33,056 nucleotides of DNA from contig NZ_RBVZ01000016.1 in the NCBI RefSeq assembly GCF_004000435.1, forward strand, positions 1-33,056, in the 5' to 3' direction. The stretch is from Alexandriicola marinus. Its GTDB lineage: Bacteria > Pseudomonadota > Alphaproteobacteria > Rhodobacterales > Rhodobacteraceae. The notes beneath the pieces are model-generated. The model was not told where the DNA came from. It saw only the letters and a list, made by a program, of their open reading frames with translations, and did not search any database. Positions 17,423-25,629 of this stretch are shown here, piece after piece. The number at the start of each line of letters is the position of its first letter. Position 1 is the first letter of the stretch. Position numbers and translations under genes: made by a program.

Positions 17423-18294
17423 GCCTCCCCATCATCAGCGCCGACCAGCGGTTGGCAGAGCCGCGCGGTATCAAGGGCTGCATCTTCGGGAAATCCGGCA
17501 TTGGGAAGACCTCGCTGCTCTGGACCCTCGATGCCGACCGCACCTTGTTCATGGATCTCGAAGCGGGTGACCTCGCCATCGAGGGCTGGACGGGCGCCAG
17601 CATCCGGCCGCGCACATGGACGGAATGCCGGGATTTCGCAGTGTTCATCGGCGGTCCCAACCCGGCGTTGCGCGATGAGCAGCCTTACAGCCCGGCGCAC
17701 TATGCCGCCGTCTGCGACCGCTTTGGCGATCCGACCGCACTGGACCACTACGACACAATCTTCGTGGACTCGATCACTGTGGCGGGGCGGCTGTGCTTCG
17801 GGTGGTGCAAGGGCCAGCCCGAAGCGCTGTCGGAGAAGACCGGCAAGCCGGATGTGCGTGGGGCCTATGGATTGCACGGCCGCGAGATGATCGGCTGGCT
17901 CACCCATCTGCAGCACACGCGGGCCAAGAACGTCTGGTTCGTCGGGATCCTCGACGAAAAGCTCGACGACTTCAACCGCAAGGTGTTCCAGCCACAGATT
18001 GACGGTTCCAAGACCGGGCTCGAGCTGCCGGGGATCGTCGACGAGGTGATCACCATGGCGGAATTGAAGGCCGATGGCGGCGATCCGTATCGCGCCTTTG
18101 TCTGCCACACGATCAACCCCTGGGGATTCCCGGCCAAGGATCGCTCCGGGCGGCTAGCTCAAGTCGAAGAGCCCCATCTCGGCCGCCTGATGGCAAAAAT
18201 CCGGGCGCTCGCTAGCCCGGCGCCCGACAGGCTGACCTACACCCCGCCACCCGCCGATCCGGCGGCCACCGACCAATCCCAACCGCAATCCTGA
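17419..18294 (+). CDS. Phage RecA-like ATPase (Sak4-type, putative recombinase)
   Basis: The 291-residue protein is a phage P-loop ATPase. Walker A GKSGIGKTS lies at 24-32 and a Walker B-like YDTIFVDSIT near 112-121, with LEAGDLAIEGW between them as in phage nucleotide-binding proteins of the RecA/Sak4 group. Sak4 proteins promote single-strand annealing with help from phage SSB; whether this one does is inferred from fold and from the SSB-like gene that follows. It starts with GTG, overlapping the previous stop by four bases. Confidence 0.82.
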   Translation: MSLPIISADQRLAEPRGIKGCIFGKSGIGKTSLLWTLDADRTLFMDLEAGDLAIEGWTGASIRPRTWTECRDFAVFIGGPNPALRDEQPYSPAHYAAVCDRFGDPTALDHYDTIFVDSITVAGRLCFGWCKGQPEALSEKTGKPDVRGAYGLHGREMIGWLTHLQHTRAKNVWFVGILDEKLDDFNRKVFQPQIDGSKTGLELPGIVDEVITMAELKADGGDPYRAFVCHTINPWGFPAKDRSGRLAQVEEPHLGRLMAKIRALASPAPDRLTYTPPPADPAATDQSQPQS

Positions 18295-18313
18295 AGATAG
18301 AAGGAGGTTCCCC

Positions 18314-18922
18314 ATGGGTTCCTGGAACGATTTCAACGACGCGCAAAGCAACACCAATCTCATCCCGAAGGGCACGCTGGCCAAGGTGCGCCTTACGATC
18401 CGCCCCGGCGGCTTCGACGATGCCTCGCAGGGCTGGACGGGCGGCTATGCCACGCGCGGCTCCACCGGCGCGGTGTACCTCAACGGCGAGTTCACGGTGA
18501 CCGAGGGACAATACGCCCGGCGCAAAATCTTCACCTTGATCGGGCTTCACAGCCCCAAGGGCCCGGACTGGGCCAACATGGGCCGCAGCCTGGTGCGCGG
18601 CATGCTGAACTCGGCGCGCGGGATTTCCGACAAGGACATGTCGCCCGAGGCGCAGGCTGCTCGGCGGATCAACGGCTTTGCCGATCTCGACGGCATCGAG
18701 TTTGTCGCCCGCATCGACATCGGCACCGACGCCAGCGGCGATGACAAGAACGAGATCCGCAGCGCCGTCACGCCTGATCATCGTGACTATGCGCAGATCA
18801 TGGGCACGGCGCCGCTTCAGTTCAGCGGCAATGCCACGCAGCAGAGTGCGCCCGCATCCCCTTCGTCCAATCCGCCAGCAGCCAGCCCCGGTGCCCCCGG
18901 GCGGCCGAGCTGGGCCCAGTAA
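18314..18922 (+). CDS. Putative single-strand DNA-binding partner (DUF669-like)
   Basis: A 202-residue protein preceded by a very strong AAGGAGG site. The core (about 1-150) has beta-rich segments such as KGTLAKVRLTIRPGG and GAVYLNGEFTVTEG, and MGSWNDFNDAQ at the N-terminus recalls DUF669 proteins. The tail after about 165 is low-complexity (Pro/Ser/Ala) and ends in PSWAQ, like the disordered tails of SSB proteins. Sitting directly behind a Sak4-like ATPase, as SSB genes do in several phages, it is most likely an SSB or annealing cofactor. No direct motif proves DNA binding. Confidence 0.68.
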   Translation: MGSWNDFNDAQSNTNLIPKGTLAKVRLTIRPGGFDDASQGWTGGYATRGSTGAVYLNGEFTVTEGQYARRKIFTLIGLHSPKGPDWANMGRSLVRGMLNSARGISDKDMSPEAQAARRINGFADLDGIEFVARIDIGTDASGDDKNEIRSAVTPDHRDYAQIMGTAPLQFSGNATQQSAPASPSSNPPAASPGAPGRPSWAQ

Positions 18923-18934
18923 GGGGGATCGGTC

Positions 18935-20617
18935 ATGCGCCTGCGTCCCCGCCAGAAAACCTTCGTCGAGCGCAGTGTTTCTGCGCTCGGCCAACACGGC
19001 AACACGCTCGGTGTGGCACCCACCGGCGCGGGCAAGACCATCATGCTCTCGGCGGTCACCGGCGAGATGATCGGCAACGGCGCCAAGGCCTGCGTGCTGG
19101 CCCACCGGGACGAGTTGACCGCGCAAAACCGCGCCAAGTTCCAGCGTGTGGTGCCGGAGGCTTCCACCTCGGTCACCGACGCCACCGAGAAATCCTGGGG
19201 CGGTGACGTCACCTTCGCCATGGTGCCCACATTGTCGCGGGCGCAGAACCTGGCCGACATGCCACGCCTCGACCTGCTGGTGATCGACGAAGCGCATCAC
19301 GCTGTGGCGGACAGTTATCGCCGGATCATCGACAGTGTGCGCGACGCCAACCCGGATGCGCGGATCTTCGGAGTAACAGCGACACCGACCCGGGGCGACC
19401 GCAAGGGACTGCGCGAGGTCTTCGACAATGTCGCCGACCAGGTGCGTCTGGGTGAGTTGATCGCGTCTGGTCACCTCGTGCCGCCCCGCACCTTTGTCAT
19501 CGATGTTGGCGTTCAGGAGGAATTGAAATCCGTCCGCAGGACCAGCGCGGATTTCGACATGGCCGAGGTGGCGGACATCATGGACCGCGCGCCTGTCACC
19601 GACGAGGTGATCCGCCACTGGCGTGAGAAGGCAGGCGACCGGCAGACCGTCGTCTTCTGTTCCACCGTCGCCCACGCGGACCATGTGACCGAGGCGTTCA
19701 AGGCGGCTGGTATTTCCGCCGCGCTGATCCATGGCGACTTGGCAGCTGAGGCCCGCAAGGCCATCCTCGCCGACTACGCGGCGGGCGTCATCCGCGTCAT
19801 CGTGAACGTCGCGGTGCTGACGGAGGGCTGGGATCACCCACCCACGTCTTGCGTCGTGCTGCTGCGGCCCAGTTCCTACAAATCCACCATGATCCAGATG
19901 GTCGGGCGCGGGTTGCGCACGGTCGATCCGGAGGAACACCCCGGCATCGTCAAGACCGACTGCGTGGTGCTGGATTTCGGGACATCGAGCCTTATCCACG
20001 GCACGCTGGAACAGGATGTCGATCTGGACGGGAAGATCGGCACCGGTGAAGCTCCGACGAAAACTTGCCCGGCCTGCGCGGCGGAGATCCCGCTCGCCGC
20101 CACCGAATGCCGACTCTGCGGCGAGGTGTTCCTGCAGGATGAAGGCGAAACTGGCGCGGAGGCAGTGCCACTCTCGCGCTTTGTCATGACCGAAATCGAC
20201 CTGCTGAAGCGCTCCAGCTTCGCTTGGGTCGATCTCTTCGGGACGGACGATGCTCTGATGGCCACGGGCTTTTCGGCCTGGGGCGGCATCTTCTGGATGG
20301 ACGGGGTCTGGTACGCCATCGGCGGGGCCAAGGGCGAGCGGCCGCGCTTGCTGGGCGTCGGCGAACGCACCGTCTGCCTCGCTCAGGCCGACGACTGGCT
20401 CAACACCCACGAGAGTGATGAAAGCGCCTTCAAGACCAAATCGTGGCTGCGTCAGCCACCGACGGACAAGCAGCTGAAATACCTGCCACCGGAGTGCCGG
20501 CACGACTTCGGCCTCACGCGCTATCGCGCTTCTGCCCTGATGACCTTCGGCTTCAACAAACGCGCCATCCAGGCAGCCGTGAACGCGGTGGCCGGATCCG
20601 AACGGAGGGCGGCATGA
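18935..20617 (+). CDS. SF2 DEAD/DEAH-box helicase of phage early region
   Basis: This 560-residue enzyme is an SF2 helicase of the type II restriction/RecG-like group. Motifs are APTGAGKT (28-35), DEAH (about 116-119), TATPTRGD (about 148) and GRGLRT (about 325). A four-cysteine finger follows the motor (CPAC...CRLC, about 378-395). The rest (400-560) has no recognised fold. Phage helicases of this kind open DNA for replication or recombination. Both neighbours are replication genes, and only three bases separate its stop from the next ATG. Confidence 0.9.
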   Translation: MRLRPRQKTFVERSVSALGQHGNTLGVAPTGAGKTIMLSAVTGEMIGNGAKACVLAHRDELTAQNRAKFQRVVPEASTSVTDATEKSWGGDVTFAMVPTLSRAQNLADMPRLDLLVIDEAHHAVADSYRRIIDSVRDANPDARIFGVTATPTRGDRKGLREVFDNVADQVRLGELIASGHLVPPRTFVIDVGVQEELKSVRRTSADFDMAEVADIMDRAPVTDEVIRHWREKAGDRQTVVFCSTVAHADHVTEAFKAAGISAALIHGDLAAEARKAILADYAAGVIRVIVNVAVLTEGWDHPPTSCVVLLRPSSYKSTMIQMVGRGLRTVDPEEHPGIVKTDCVVLDFGTSSLIHGTLEQDVDLDGKIGTGEAPTKTCPACAAEIPLAATECRLCGEVFLQDEGETGAEAVPLSRFVMTEIDLLKRSSFAWVDLFGTDDALMATGFSAWGGIFWMDGVWYAIGGAKGERPRLLGVGERTVCLAQADDWLNTHESDESAFKTKSWLRQPPTDKQLKYLPPECRHDFGLTRYRASALMTFGFNKRAIQAAVNAVAGSERRAA

Positions 20618-20620
20618 CCC

Positions 20621-21031
20621 ATGACATCTTCAACCCCCATAACAGCCGAGGAGCGGCGGCGTCTCTGGCATCCGCGTGGAACGCTCTGTGCTGTCTGCCG
20701 GCAACCCACGCATGGTTTTGGCTGGCGCGATCCTGTCCGGTCGAAACGGCCCCGGCCATCGGTCTGGTTCTGCTCGATGCCCTGCCAAGGCTTGTGGACG
20801 CATTTGGCGCGGGAGCGTTTTGAAATGGTTGACCTGACAGAAGAAGAACGCGCCGCCGTCACCGCCACCATGAAACGCATCGCCATGCTGATGGACGAGA
20901 TCGGCTGGCAGACAGCCTTCGCCGATCTTACCGAGACACAGGTGCGCGCCCTGATCGAAGAGGCCGTCGAGGGTTTCCGCGAGGCCATGTCCGATATCGC
21001 CCGAGCCCAGACACCGGAGGTGCCATTCTGA
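20621..21031 (+). CDS. Small Cys4 protein of phage early region
   Basis: The 136-residue product has a putative zinc finger near the N-terminus (LCAVCRQP, then WFCSMPCQGLW), and a helical acidic C-terminal half (LTEEERAAVTATMKRIAMLM). It resembles a DUF6511-type family in Rhodobacterales prophages, from memory only. It may bind nucleic acid or a partner protein. Its stop overlaps the start of the nuclease gene in TGATG form. Confidence 0.75.
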   Translation: MTSSTPITAEERRRLWHPRGTLCAVCRQPTHGFGWRDPVRSKRPRPSVWFCSMPCQGLWTHLARERFEMVDLTEEERAAVTATMKRIAMLMDEIGWQTAFADLTETQVRALIEEAVEGFREAMSDIARAQTPEVPF

Positions 21032-21789
21032 TGCTGGACTTCAATCACCGGCCCTCCACAGCCGAGCGGATCAACGCGCTGGTCGACGCAGCCCTCATAG
21101 CCGAACGCGAGGCAACGCCGCCCCGGACCTATCTCGGCGCGTCTCGCCTCGGGCATGCTTGCGAACGCGCGCTGCAGTTCGAATTTGCCGGTGCGCCGAA
21201 GGATGACGGCGCCGATTTCAGCGGCCAGACGCTGCGGATCTTCGCCATCGGTCACCAACTCGAGGATCTGGCGATCCGCTGGCTGCGCGCCGCCGGGATC
21301 GATCTGGTCACTCAAAAACGCGATGGGGGCCAGTTCGGGTTCTCCGTCGCGGGCGGTCGCATCCGTGGCCATGTCGACGGGATCATCGCTGATGCCCCGG
21401 CAGCACTTGGTCTGCGCGCCCCGGCGCTCTGGGAATGCAAGACCATGAACGCGAAGAACTGGCGCGCCTGTGTCAAGGACGGGGTCACTGTCTCCAAGCC
21501 CGTCTATGCCGCCCAAGTCGCGATTTATCAGGCCTACATGGAGCCTTCGGTGCCGGGGATTTCGGCCGCACCGGCGCTGTTCACGGCGATCAACAAGGAC
21601 ACGGCCGAGCTGCACCACGAGCTTGTCCCCTTTGATGCCGATCTGGCGCAGCGCATGTCAGACCGGGCTGTTCGAATCCTGCAGGCCACAGACGCGGGTG
21701 AACTGCTGCCCCGCGTCGCCGCTAATCGCGACTTCTTCGAATGCCGGTTCTGCGCCCATGCCGAGCGGTGTTGGGGCCTCGAAAAATGA
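21031..21789 (+). CDS. PD-(D/E)xK exonuclease, Cas4/RecB-like with Fe-S cysteines
   Basis: A 252-residue nuclease of the PD-(D/E)xK superfamily. GHVDGI (Asp near 116) and LWECKTM (Glu near 135, Lys near 137) form the catalytic motifs, and a QxxxY-like segment AAQVAIYQAYM follows. Cys44 together with Cys238, Cys241 and Cys247 has the Cas4/AddB arrangement that holds a 4Fe-4S cluster. In phages such proteins resect DNA ends for recombination, which fits the neighbouring Sak4-like ATPase and helicase. There is no Cas gene or CRISPR array nearby. It overlaps the primase gene by four bases. Confidence 0.87.
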   Translation: MLDFNHRPSTAERINALVDAALIAEREATPPRTYLGASRLGHACERALQFEFAGAPKDDGADFSGQTLRIFAIGHQLEDLAIRWLRAAGIDLVTQKRDGGQFGFSVAGGRIRGHVDGIIADAPAALGLRAPALWECKTMNAKNWRACVKDGVTVSKPVYAAQVAIYQAYMEPSVPGISAAPALFTAINKDTAELHHELVPFDADLAQRMSDRAVRILQATDAGELLPRVAANRDFFECRFCAHAERCWGLEK

Positions 21790-24143
21790 CCGACGAGCCA
21801 GCCGCTCCCGACGAGGACACCCCCATGCGCGACGATACCACGCCCGATGAGCCCAAGGAAAATATCGTCCATTTCAACCCGTGGCGCGACTTCAACGACG
21901 CGGCCCCGCAGATTGATGTGTTCGGCGATGAGCCCGATCCCGAGCAGATCGCCCAGTTCATGCAGGTCGTCTTCGGCTACTGCGACGGGCTGATCCCGGT
22001 CCGCAGTTTCATCGACAAGGGTCAGGGCATCGATGGCCGCCCGCACAACATCTGGCTCGAGGCGGATCAGTCTGCCCCCGAGAAGATGGCGACCTTCGCA
22101 ACATGGGCATCGCGTGAGGGTGCGGCGGTCTACGTGATCCCCGGCACCGTAGCCGCGCCTGGTCAGGCCAAGGCCGCCGAAATCCTGCAGATGCAGACCG
22201 TGGTCGTCGATCTCGACACGGGCGATATCGCTGCCAAGCGTGCCCATCTTGAGCGTCACCTCGGCGCGCCCACCATGGTGGTGGAAAGCGGTGGCGTGAC
22301 ACCCGAAGGGCAGCGCAAAGCCCATGTCTGGTGGACGCTGACCGAGCCCGCCGAAGGCGACGACATAGCCCGCGTCTGCCGCCTGCGCGGTGATATTGCG
22401 GCCAAGGTCGGTGGCGACATGCATTTCCGCTCGGCTCACCAGCCGATCCGGGTCGCGGGCAGCGTTTATTACAAGAACAGCCTGAAAACGCAGGTGCGTA
22501 TTGTAGAGCTGAACGCCGCCCACGAGTGCGATCTGGCCGAGTTCATCGAGGCCGTGACCGACATGCCGCCCGTGGCGGGCGTGTCCCTACAGCCTGAGTT
22601 CTCCCATCCCGACAAACCGGAGATGGACGACGTGTTGGTCACGCCCGTGCGCGAAGGCGCGCAGGACGATTGGTCCCGCTTCGAGGGTGCGTCCGCCGCG
22701 ATCGGGCATTTCATCCGCATGGTCCACGAGGGCCGGATGACAAAAGATGAAGGCTGGGAAGGCATCTGCGGCTACAACGCCGCGATGCTGCGCCCACAGT
22801 GGCCGGTGGAACGGCTCAAGCGCGAGTCCGAGCGGCTCTGGGACCGGCATGTCGAGAAATACGGCCCGCCCTTGATCCGGCTGGACTCCGGCGCACCGGT
22901 GCCGGCCGAGATGCCAGCCTTTACGCTGGGCTCGCTGCTGGACGACCAGAGTCCGATGCCGGAGGACATCATCGCGCCGCGTGTCCTAACGCCTGGCGGA
23001 CTTCTGGTGCTGGGCGGCGCGCCCAAGGTCGGCAAGAGCGACCTGCTGATCTCCTGGCTAGTCCATATGGCCGCTGGCGTGCCGTTCCTCGGCTTCACCC
23101 CGCCGCGGCCGCTGCGGATCTTCTACCTGCAGGCCGAGATCCAGTATCACTATCTGCGCGAGCGGCTGAAGCAGATTGCCCTGGCGCCAGAGGTGTTGAC
23201 CGCCGCGCGCGATACGTTCGTCGCCACGCCCAAGCTGAAGATGCTGCTCGACAATGAGGGCAGTGTGCGCGTCGCGCGCGCCGTGCAGACGGCCTTCCCG
23301 GATGCGCCGCCCGACATCCTCTGCGTCGATCCGATCCGGAACCTGTTTGACGGCGGTCCCGATGGCGGCGGCGAAAACGACAACACCGCGATGATGTTCT
23401 TCCTGAAAGAACGCATCGAGGTCCTGCGCGATCACATCGACCCCGACTGCGGGGTTATCCTGATCCACCACACGAAGAAGCTGAGCAAACAGCAGGTGAA
23501 GGACGATCCTTTCCTCGCGCTCTCAGGCGCCAGCGCTCTGCGCGGGTTCTATACCTCCGGCCTGATCCTGCACCGTCCCGACGAGGAGGCCGCTGAACGC
23601 AAGCTGGAGATTGAACTTCGGAACGGACCCGCGCTGCCGCCCAAGCTGATCGACAAGGTTGGCGGCCAATGGGTCGAACTGAACCCGATGAATGAGCGTC
23701 TGGTCCGCCAGGACATTGGCGCGAAACACGATGCCGAACGCGATCGCAAGCGCGATGTCATCCTGTCGATCCTGATCGACGAGGCGGCCGAGGGGAAACT
23801 CTACACCTCGACCCAGTTTCGCGAGGCGTTCGAGAACCAGCGCGGCCTTGGCAGCCAGTTCACCATCCGCGACCGCATCAATGTGCTGGCGACCAAAGGC
23901 CTCATCCGCTTCCTGCGGGACGGCACACAATTCGGCCACACCGTGGTCCGGTCGCGCTTCGGCTACCTCTGTGCCGAAGGTATGGTTTTCGGCCGCAAGG
24001 GCCGGGTCGATCCGGAGACGGGAGAGGTCCTGGACGAAGTCATTCCGGTCGTCCCGAGCCACTATAAATCGCCCTCCAACGGGCAGTGCATGGACCTCGA
24101 AGATCCTTCCGATTGGTCGATCCAGGAGGGTGAAAATGCCTGA
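21786..24143 (+). CDS. Primase-helicase: AEP-type primase fused to RepA-like ATPase
   Basis: The 785-residue protein appears to be the phage replication initiator. The N-terminal part has archaeo-eukaryotic primase features: VDLD (141-144) as the metal site, SGG with HVWW (168-183) and RVAGSVYYK (222-230). The central domain is a RepA-type hexameric ATPase with Walker A GGAPKVGKS (about 410-418) and LCVDPIRNLFDGG (about 510), then LIHHTKK. A C-terminal HTH-like segment follows (about 660-720). The ATG at 21786 forms an ATGA overlap with the nuclease gene; an upstream ATG in frame lies inside that gene. The iteron-like array immediately downstream is a likely target. Confidence 0.85.
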   Translation: MTDEPAAPDEDTPMRDDTTPDEPKENIVHFNPWRDFNDAAPQIDVFGDEPDPEQIAQFMQVVFGYCDGLIPVRSFIDKGQGIDGRPHNIWLEADQSAPEKMATFATWASREGAAVYVIPGTVAAPGQAKAAEILQMQTVVVDLDTGDIAAKRAHLERHLGAPTMVVESGGVTPEGQRKAHVWWTLTEPAEGDDIARVCRLRGDIAAKVGGDMHFRSAHQPIRVAGSVYYKNSLKTQVRIVELNAAHECDLAEFIEAVTDMPPVAGVSLQPEFSHPDKPEMDDVLVTPVREGAQDDWSRFEGASAAIGHFIRMVHEGRMTKDEGWEGICGYNAAMLRPQWPVERLKRESERLWDRHVEKYGPPLIRLDSGAPVPAEMPAFTLGSLLDDQSPMPEDIIAPRVLTPGGLLVLGGAPKVGKSDLLISWLVHMAAGVPFLGFTPPRPLRIFYLQAEIQYHYLRERLKQIALAPEVLTAARDTFVATPKLKMLLDNEGSVRVARAVQTAFPDAPPDILCVDPIRNLFDGGPDGGGENDNTAMMFFLKERIEVLRDHIDPDCGVILIHHTKKLSKQQVKDDPFLALSGASALRGFYTSGLILHRPDEEAAERKLEIELRNGPALPPKLIDKVGGQWVELNPMNERLVRQDIGAKHDAERDRKRDVILSILIDEAAEGKLYTSTQFREAFENQRGLGSQFTIRDRINVLATKGLIRFLRDGTQFGHTVVRSRFGYLCAEGMVFGRKGRVDPETGEVLDEVIPVVPSHYKSPSNGQCMDLEDPSDWSIQEGENA

Positions 24144-24151
24144 TTTTGGCT

Positions 24152-24334
24152 TGTATGTCCTCTGTTCGACCTCAGGACAAACATGTTTGTCCTCCGCCGT
24201 TGTTCGTCCTCACTCCAATGAAATCAATCACTTGGAGCAAAAAGAGGTCGAACATGTTCGTCCTCTTGTACGACCTCTGTTTGTCCTCGAAACCCAAATG
24301 AATTCAGTATCTTACACTGATTGGAGGACGAACA
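24152..24334. repeat. Iteron-like array, ten copies of an 11-bp element
   Basis: Ten copies of an 11-bp element, consensus TGTTCGTCCTC (TGTWYGWCCTC), lie within 183 bases. Plus-strand copies start at 24152, 24163, 24184, 24201, 24255, 24267 and 24278; minus-strand copies occupy 24173-24183, 24244-24254 and 24324-24334. Two head-to-head pairs form palindromes centred at 24183/24184 (the first is perfect over 20 bases) and 24254/24255; other copies abut directly. The array begins 9 bases after the stop of the primase-helicase gene. Such arrays usually bind an initiator at a replication origin or a repressor at an operator. The last copy overlaps the ribosome binding site of the small reading frame at 24335. 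No promoter boxes were identified. Confidence 0.88.
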
Positions 24335-24469
24335 ATGAAAGCCCCCATACTACGTATGGGGGGCCAACCAGCAGGTTTGGCCCCATCCCATACGTTGTGG
24401 GGTATCCGCGCGCAGGCCGATCTGTCCCGCACCTTTCACCTTTCACCTTTCGAGCAACAATGGAGATGA
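24335..24469 (+). CDS. Possible 44-residue leader protein before the resolvase
   Basis: A short reading frame begins at an ATG with GGAGG 7 bases upstream and ends in an ATGA overlap with an in-frame ATG of the resolvase gene at 24466. The product begins MKAPILRMGGQPAGLAPSH and ends SPFEQQWR; it has no recognised domain or membrane segment. Its ribosome binding site lies within the last iteron copy, so binding there could block translation or transcription. The coding frame also contains two strong hairpins (24342-24384). It could be a true small protein or an accidental frame in a regulatory region. Confidence 0.45.
   Translation: MKAPILRMGGQPAGLAPSHTLWGIRAQADLSRTFHLSPFEQQWR
24342..24402. 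repeat. Cluster of overlapping GC-rich stem-loops
   Basis: Three inverted repeats overlap: CCCCCATAC (24342-24350) with GTATGGGGG (24354-24362) around a 3-base loop; GGGGCCAA (24360-24367) with TTGGCCCC (24377-24384) around a 9-base loop; and CCCCA (24381-24385) with TGGGG (24398-24402). Because the arms overlap they could form alternative structures. No T-run follows, so this is not a typical terminator. Just after it CACCTTT is repeated three times in tandem (24430-24450). Possible roles are a single-strand initiation site for the phage primase or attenuation of the resolvase gene. Confidence 0.6.
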
Positions 24470-24471
24470 CA

Positions 24472-24990
24472 ATGTCGAACAGGCAATTTGAACCCGTGGG
24501 CGCGCACCAGACGGTAGCTTTGTCGGGGACCATCCTGGCCCTGGACCTCGGGACCACAACGGGCTGGGCGCTACGGTCCTCGGACGGCCTCATCACCAGC
24601 GGCACAGCATCGTTTCGCAACAGCCGCTTCGATGGCGGTGGGATGCGGTACCTGCGCTTTACGAATTGGCTGACTGAGATCAGCAAGCTCTCTGGCCCCA
24701 TCGCAGCGATCTGGTTCGAGGAAGTCCGACGCCATGCCGGGACCGACGCGGCGCACGTCTTTGGCGGTCTCATGGCCAGCTTGACCAGCTGGGCTGAGTT
24801 GCGAGGCATCCCGTATCAGGGTGTCCCCGTCGGCACGATCAAGAAACACGCAACCGGAAAGGGCAACGCCAACAAGGCTGCCATCATCGCCGCCGTCCAG
24901 GCACGCGGCTTCAGCCCGGCCGATGACAACGAGGCCGACGCTATCGCGATCCTGCATTGGGCGATCGAGACCGAAGGAGGCATGGCATGA
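24472..24990 (+). CDS. RuvC-like Holliday junction resolvase
   Basis: The 172-residue protein has an RNase H fold of the RuvC type. ILALDLGTTTGWA (about 21-33) supplies the first Asp, IWFEEV (about 75-80) the Glu, and DDNEADAIAIL (about 149-159) the C-terminal acidic pair. It would cut branched DNA made during phage recombination or before packaging. GGAG lies 6 bases before the ATG at 24472, which I chose over ATGs at 24460 and 24466; the latter overlaps the stop of the small upstream frame. It overlaps the following gene by four bases. Confidence 0.87.
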   Translation: MSNRQFEPVGAHQTVALSGTILALDLGTTTGWALRSSDGLITSGTASFRNSRFDGGGMRYLRFTNWLTEISKLSGPIAAIWFEEVRRHAGTDAAHVFGGLMASLTSWAELRGIPYQGVPVGTIKKHATGKGNANKAAIIAAVQARGFSPADDNEADAIAILHWAIETEGGMA

Positions 24991-25190
24991 ACCGTATGAG
25001 CTTCGCCCCTCGCGGCTTCGGGGGCACGCGCCGCAGCCCCGATCAAGTCAAGCGGGATGGTTGGAAGGAACAGGGCGTTCTGGCCGTCTCCGTCGATGAC
25101 AATCGCCTCACTTGGCCGGAACGCGAGTTGGTCCGCCAGCTTGGCGAGCGCCTCTATGGCAAACGAGACTTGGAGGTGCGCCATGACTGA
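24987..25190 (+). CDS. Small phage protein of unknown function
   Basis: A 67-residue basic protein (MNRMSFAPRGFGGTRRSPDQ at the start) of a kind often found next to DUF6362 genes in related prophages, from memory. It has no membrane segment. ATGA overlap with the resolvase gene and an 8-base overlap with the next gene place it firmly in the operon. The C-terminal helix WPERELVRQLGERLYGKR is the only clear feature. Confidence 0.75.
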   Translation: MNRMSFAPRGFGGTRRSPDQVKRDGWKEQGVLAVSVDDNRLTWPERELVRQLGERLYGKRDLEVRHD

Positions 25191-25629
25191 GTGGACCACC
25201 GCGCGCGTGGAGGACCGGCTGGAGAGCGCGGCCGATGTCTTCCGTACCTTGCCCGGCGTCATGCCGCAGGGCTTCTTCAATGCCTGGCCCGAGTATTTTC
25301 ACAGCTTCGCGGACAAGGTAGGACAGGAACCGCAGATGCGCAGGCCCCGGCCGGGACCGCGCCAGATTTCTGAGGCCGAGGAGGCATTGCTCTGGCTGCG
25401 CTGGCTGGAACGGGACGATGCCCGGATCGTCTGGTTGCGGGCCGAGCGTACGGCGTGGAAACCGATCTGCTGGGAGATGGGGATCAGCCGCCCCGCGGCC
25501 AACCGCCATTGGCAATACGGCCTCGCGCTGATCACCTGGCGGCTCAATGGGCGCGTGCCGCCCTTGAAGCGGTCACGGCGTTTCGTGGTCGAGAACGCGA
25601 ACAACCTGTCAAGGAAAATCGTCCTGTGA
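25183..25629 (+). CDS. DUF6362-like protein, HTH-containing
   Basis: The 148-residue product resembles DUF6362. The conserved-looking core is RPRPGPRQISEAEEALLWL followed by WKPICWEMGISRPAANRHW, the latter reading as a helix-turn-helix (about 103-130). It probably binds DNA; a regulator of late genes or a terminase-like role are both possible. GGAGGTGCGCC directly before the ATG at 25183 fixes the start, inside the end of the previous gene. It is the last gene before a 395-base gap. Confidence 0.8.
   Translation: MTEWTTARVEDRLESAADVFRTLPGVMPQGFFNAWPEYFHSFADKVGQEPQMRRPRPGPRQISEAEEALLWLRWLERDDARIVWLRAERTAWKPICWEMGISRPAANRHWQYGLALITWRLNGRVPPLKRSRRFVVENANNLSRKIVL

Noticed and set aside
18212-20503. 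763-codon open frame on the minus strand opposite the SSB-like and helicase genes
   Set aside because: It lies antisense to two clear genes with recognised motifs, shows no domain, and long antisense frames are expected in high-GC sequence with biased third positions.
24152-24334. Possible CRISPR array
   Set aside because: Units are only 11 bp, lie in both orientations, often abut and have irregular spacing; no cas genes occur, and the Cas4-like protein is a phage nuclease.
23848-24471. Longer upstream extension of the resolvase reading frame
   Set aside because: The frame is open through the end of the primase gene and the repeat array, but a ribosome binding site and family start are only seen near 24472.
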